Shown: positions 47,256-49,106 of the stretch, one piece after another
Numbering within the stretch: the first letter of the stretch is position 1
Layout of the letters: each line of letters starts with the position of its first letter
From: Hondaea fermentalgiana
Taxonomy: Eukaryota; Sar; Bigyra; Thraustochytrida; Thraustochytriidae
Reading direction: 5' to 3'
DNA: 49,106 nucleotides
Assembly: GCA_014084085.1 (NCBI GenBank)
Contig: NPFB01000062.1
Coordinates: 14,510-63,615, forward strand
The notes under the pieces: model-generated
Told to the model about the DNA's origin: nothing
Seen by the model: only the letters and a program-made list of their open reading frames with translations
The model's database searches: none
Translations under genes and position numbers: made by a program

Positions 47256-47483
47256 CGGGCGGCCAGCCAGCCAGGCCTAGACAAGCAAACGAACAAGCTG
47301 TCCCTGCAAGCGAGCGCGCGCACTGCAAGGAGAGGAAGCGTTGTTCCCGCTCCTGGCCGGCGAGAGCAAGAGTTGGCTGCAGTGGGTGGTAAAGTCAAGA
47401 ACACCAGAACCGCTTCGATCGCAGCCTGCCGCGTTGGACCACGCGCGCAGACAGCAAGCAAGCGAGCCAGCGAGCTAGGCAGG

Positions 47484-48452
47484 ATGGCGGCCGCTCGCAC
47501 GCCGCTGGTGGAGTCGCCGGCGCTGGCACGCAAGATGGGCGTCGCCTCCGTCTGGCTCAAGATGGAGTGCGCGCAGCCGTCCGGGTCCTTCAAGCACCGC
47601 GGCATGGCGCACCTGCTCAAGCACCTTCGCGACGAGGGCAAGAAACGCATCGTGTGCTCCTCGGGCGGCAATGCGGGCCTTAGCGCGGCGTACTGCGCTC
47701 GGCAGCTTGGCATGAAGGCACAGATCATCGTGCCGTCCACGACAAAGGCGCTCATGGTCGAGCGCATCAAGGATGTCGGCGCGGAGGTGAATATCGTAGG
47801 CGACAACTGGAATGGCGCGGACGCGCACGCGCGCAAGATCTGCGACGAGGACCCCGAGGCCGCGTACGTCCCGCCATTCGATCACCCCAAGCTATGGGAA
47901 GGCCATTCGTCAATGATTATGGAGATCGCCGAACAGCTCGATGACCCCGAGGGCGGAGATGGCAAGGGCCCCCTCGACGCCATCGCCGTAAGTGTTGGTG
48001 GCGGCGGTCTCATTGCCGGTGTCTTGCACGGTCTCGAGAGGCTCGGGGAGCCCTGGACGTCCAAGACGCGTGTGATTGCTGCCGAGACCCATGGTGCTGC
48101 CTCCTTCGCGGCGGCCCTGGAGGCCGGGGAACCGAAACGCATTGATGAGATCACCACGATTGCTACTACTCTTGGTGCACTCTGCGTGTCGGAGGACTCT
48201 GTGCGTTTTGCCAAGGAGCACCCCGCTGGATGCGAGAGCCAGCTCGTCTCTGACCGAGAGGCTGTCGAGGCGTGCAAGCTTCTTGCGGATGAGCATCGCG
48301 TTCTCGTCGAACCTGCTTGCGGTGCCACGATTGCCGCTGCGCTTCGTCAGACCTTTGACAAGGACGCTCGTGTTGGAATTATTGTTTGCGGAGGTTCATC
48401 TGTTTCGCTCGACCTGCTCCAGGAGTGGTCCACGACGCTTCCGACCGAGTGA
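47484..48452 (+). CDS. SDS: L-serine dehydratase / L-threonine deaminase (322 aa)
   Basis: PLP-dependent fold-type II enzyme converting L-serine to pyruvate and L-threonine to 2-oxobutyrate with ammonia release; probably cytosolic. The first in-frame ATG at 47484 starts directly at the conserved TPL segment and gives a length close to the animal enzymes (about 325-330). K37 in SGSFKHRG is the Schiff-base lysine. The phosphate-binding loop SSGGNAG lies near 58-64, the glycine loop VGGGGLIAG near 171-179, EPACGA (cation-binding region) near the C-terminus, and IIVCGGSSVSL holds the residues contacting the PLP ring. PPFDHPKLWEGH closely matches the animal family. There is no regulatory ACT domain, so it is the catabolic, non-allosteric type. 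The loop has Gly where mammalian SDS has Ala, as in the SDSL isoform. An upstream non-ATG extension is unlikely to be used. Confidence 0.95.
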   Translation: MAAARTPLVESPALARKMGVASVWLKMECAQPSGSFKHRGMAHLLKHLRDEGKKRIVCSSGGNAGLSAAYCARQLGMKAQIIVPSTTKALMVERIKDVGAEVNIVGDNWNGADAHARKICDEDPEAAYVPPFDHPKLWEGHSSMIMEIAEQLDDPEGGDGKGPLDAIAVSVGGGGLIAGVLHGLERLGEPWTSKTRVIAAETHGAASFAAALEAGEPKRIDEITTIATTLGALCVSEDSVRFAKEHPAGCESQLVSDREAVEACKLLADEHRVLVEPACGATIAAALRQTFDKDARVGIIVCGGSSVSLDLLQEWSTTLPTE

Positions 48453-49106
48453 ACGCAAGCGCGCTGGCCGGTGCATCAATCACATTCGCAAACAATTTTG
48501 CGCGCCGCCCTTCCTCCTTTACCCCCTTAGACTACCTTTAGCAATGTAGCTTACCTTACACTTGGACGTTATGATCTCTTGCATCGTGCGATTTTCAAGA
48601 CGACACTTGCCTCTTCGCGCTGCAAATCTGCCTCTGCCTCGACACATTGCCCTGCAACTCCGAATCTCTCTCTCCCGTGTCTCCAAACCAGAAGCGATCC
48701 AACCATTTCTCCATTCCTGCCTCCAGGTCCTCTTCTCCAGCCAAAGCATCCCCTTGTCCTTTCCCTGGCGCGAGCTCTTTTTCCTCTTGCCGAGCGGCAG
48801 CGCGTACGGGTCCTCGTCCTCGGCCTCGTCCTCCTCCTCGTCGGTCCTAGTTGTTTCTCTGCGTTTGCGCCTAGGCTCCAGACAGAGAGAGGAAAGAGCG
48901 AAGGAAGTCGGAAGGCCTCGCAGAAGATTGACCAGACCAGATCCGCGCGATTTCATTTCTCCATCGCGGCGCGGCGGCGCGGTCGGTCGGCGCGCGCGAG
49001 CACGGGCGGCTGCAGCGCGGCGTCCCGCCGGAGAGGGAGGCGTCCGCGGGAGAGGCCGCGCGTCGCGACCATGCGCGGGCGACGCTCGCCGGGGGTCCTG
49101 CTCGTC
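48453..49106. other. Right-end region, GC-rich
   Basis: After the dehydratase stop there is a short 3' region, then GC-rich sequence rising towards the window edge with CGCG-dense stretches (48960-49106) that could be a promoter. The only sizeable ATG-initiated ORF is on the minus strand (48519-48956) and is listed separately with low confidence. Confidence 0.5.
48519..48956 (-). CDS. Doubtful ORF, hypothetical 145 aa
   Basis: An ATG-initiated ORF convergent with the dehydratase, with stops 66 bases apart. The first 70 residues have a basic amphipathic start, an acidic run (TDEEEDEAEDEDP) and a basic block (GKRKK). The remainder looks random, rich in Arg, Cys and Trp. No family is recognised. 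It may be a chance ORF in GC-rich DNA or the first exon of a gene whose remainder is not identified. Confidence 0.18.
   Translation of the reverse strand: MKSRGSGLVNLLRGLPTSFALSSLCLEPRRKRRETTRTDEEEDEAEDEDPYALPLGKRKKSSRQGKDKGMLWLEKRTWRQEWRNGWIASGLETREREIRSCRAMCRGRGRFAARRGKCRLENRTMQEIITSKCKVSYIAKGSLRG

Larger units (their letters stand above)
46583..47483. other. Spacer between dynein and dehydratase genes
   Basis: 901 bases with no supported gene. Starts with the dynein 3' side and an ATC/CATCAT-rich stretch (46667-46725), then GC-rich sequence and a GATC run at 47225-47255 upstream of the dehydratase. The dehydratase frame is open back to a TTG at 47373 but has no ATG before 47484. Confidence 0.6.

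Noticed and set aside
48519..48720. Splice-donor-like AAGGTAAGC words near the 3' end of the doubtful ORF
   Set aside because: No acceptor or continuing exon could be placed before the convergent dehydratase gene, so no intron is proposed.

Overview
The window looks like nuclear DNA of a flagellate, GC-rich protist. It carries a 12.9 kb axonemal dynein heavy chain, a mitochondrial OXA1/YidC-type insertase and a PLP-dependent serine/threonine dehydratase. All nine confident genes read as uninterrupted ORFs with long, low-complexity intergenic spacers. Intron-poor giant genes, Pro-Thr-rich linkers and Apple/PAN plus vWA secreted proteins suggest a stramenopile, possibly a thraustochytrid-like one. 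That placement is inference, because no rRNA or other marker gene was found.

Region 1 (2.6-22.9 kb, all minus strand) is a family cluster of four predicted secreted proteins built on Apple/PAN modules. There are two small members (343 and 219 aa) and two giants (2188 and about 2069 aa). The giants share one architecture: signal peptide, variable propeptide ending in an invariant RRLL site, Ser run, copies of a six-cysteine domain I do not recognise, nine to ten Apple modules joined by (x-P-T)n mucin-like linkers, and a C-terminal vWA domain. The small member at 2.6-3.7 kb is a one-Apple, one-vWA version whose metal site is degraded. The cluster looks like a locally amplified extracellular adhesion or matrix family with ongoing sequence exchange between copies.

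Region 2 (24.3-32.7 kb) holds a plus-strand SAM-domain protein that also carries a PP1-docking segment resembling PPP1R15 (GADD34/CReP). Convergent to it is a 1439 aa IQ-motif protein, followed by a minus-strand OXA1/COX18-like insertase.

Region 3 (32.7-49.1 kb) starts with a roughly 1 kb divergent spacer shared by the insertase and the single-ORF inner-arm-type dynein heavy chain (33.7-46.6 kb). The serine/threonine dehydratase follows at 47.5-48.5 kb, and the window ends in GC-rich sequence with one doubtful ORF.

Intergenic DNA is rich in tetra- and pentanucleotide microsatellites, several of them directly upstream of start codons. No tRNA, rRNA, CRISPR array or intact transposon was recognised.
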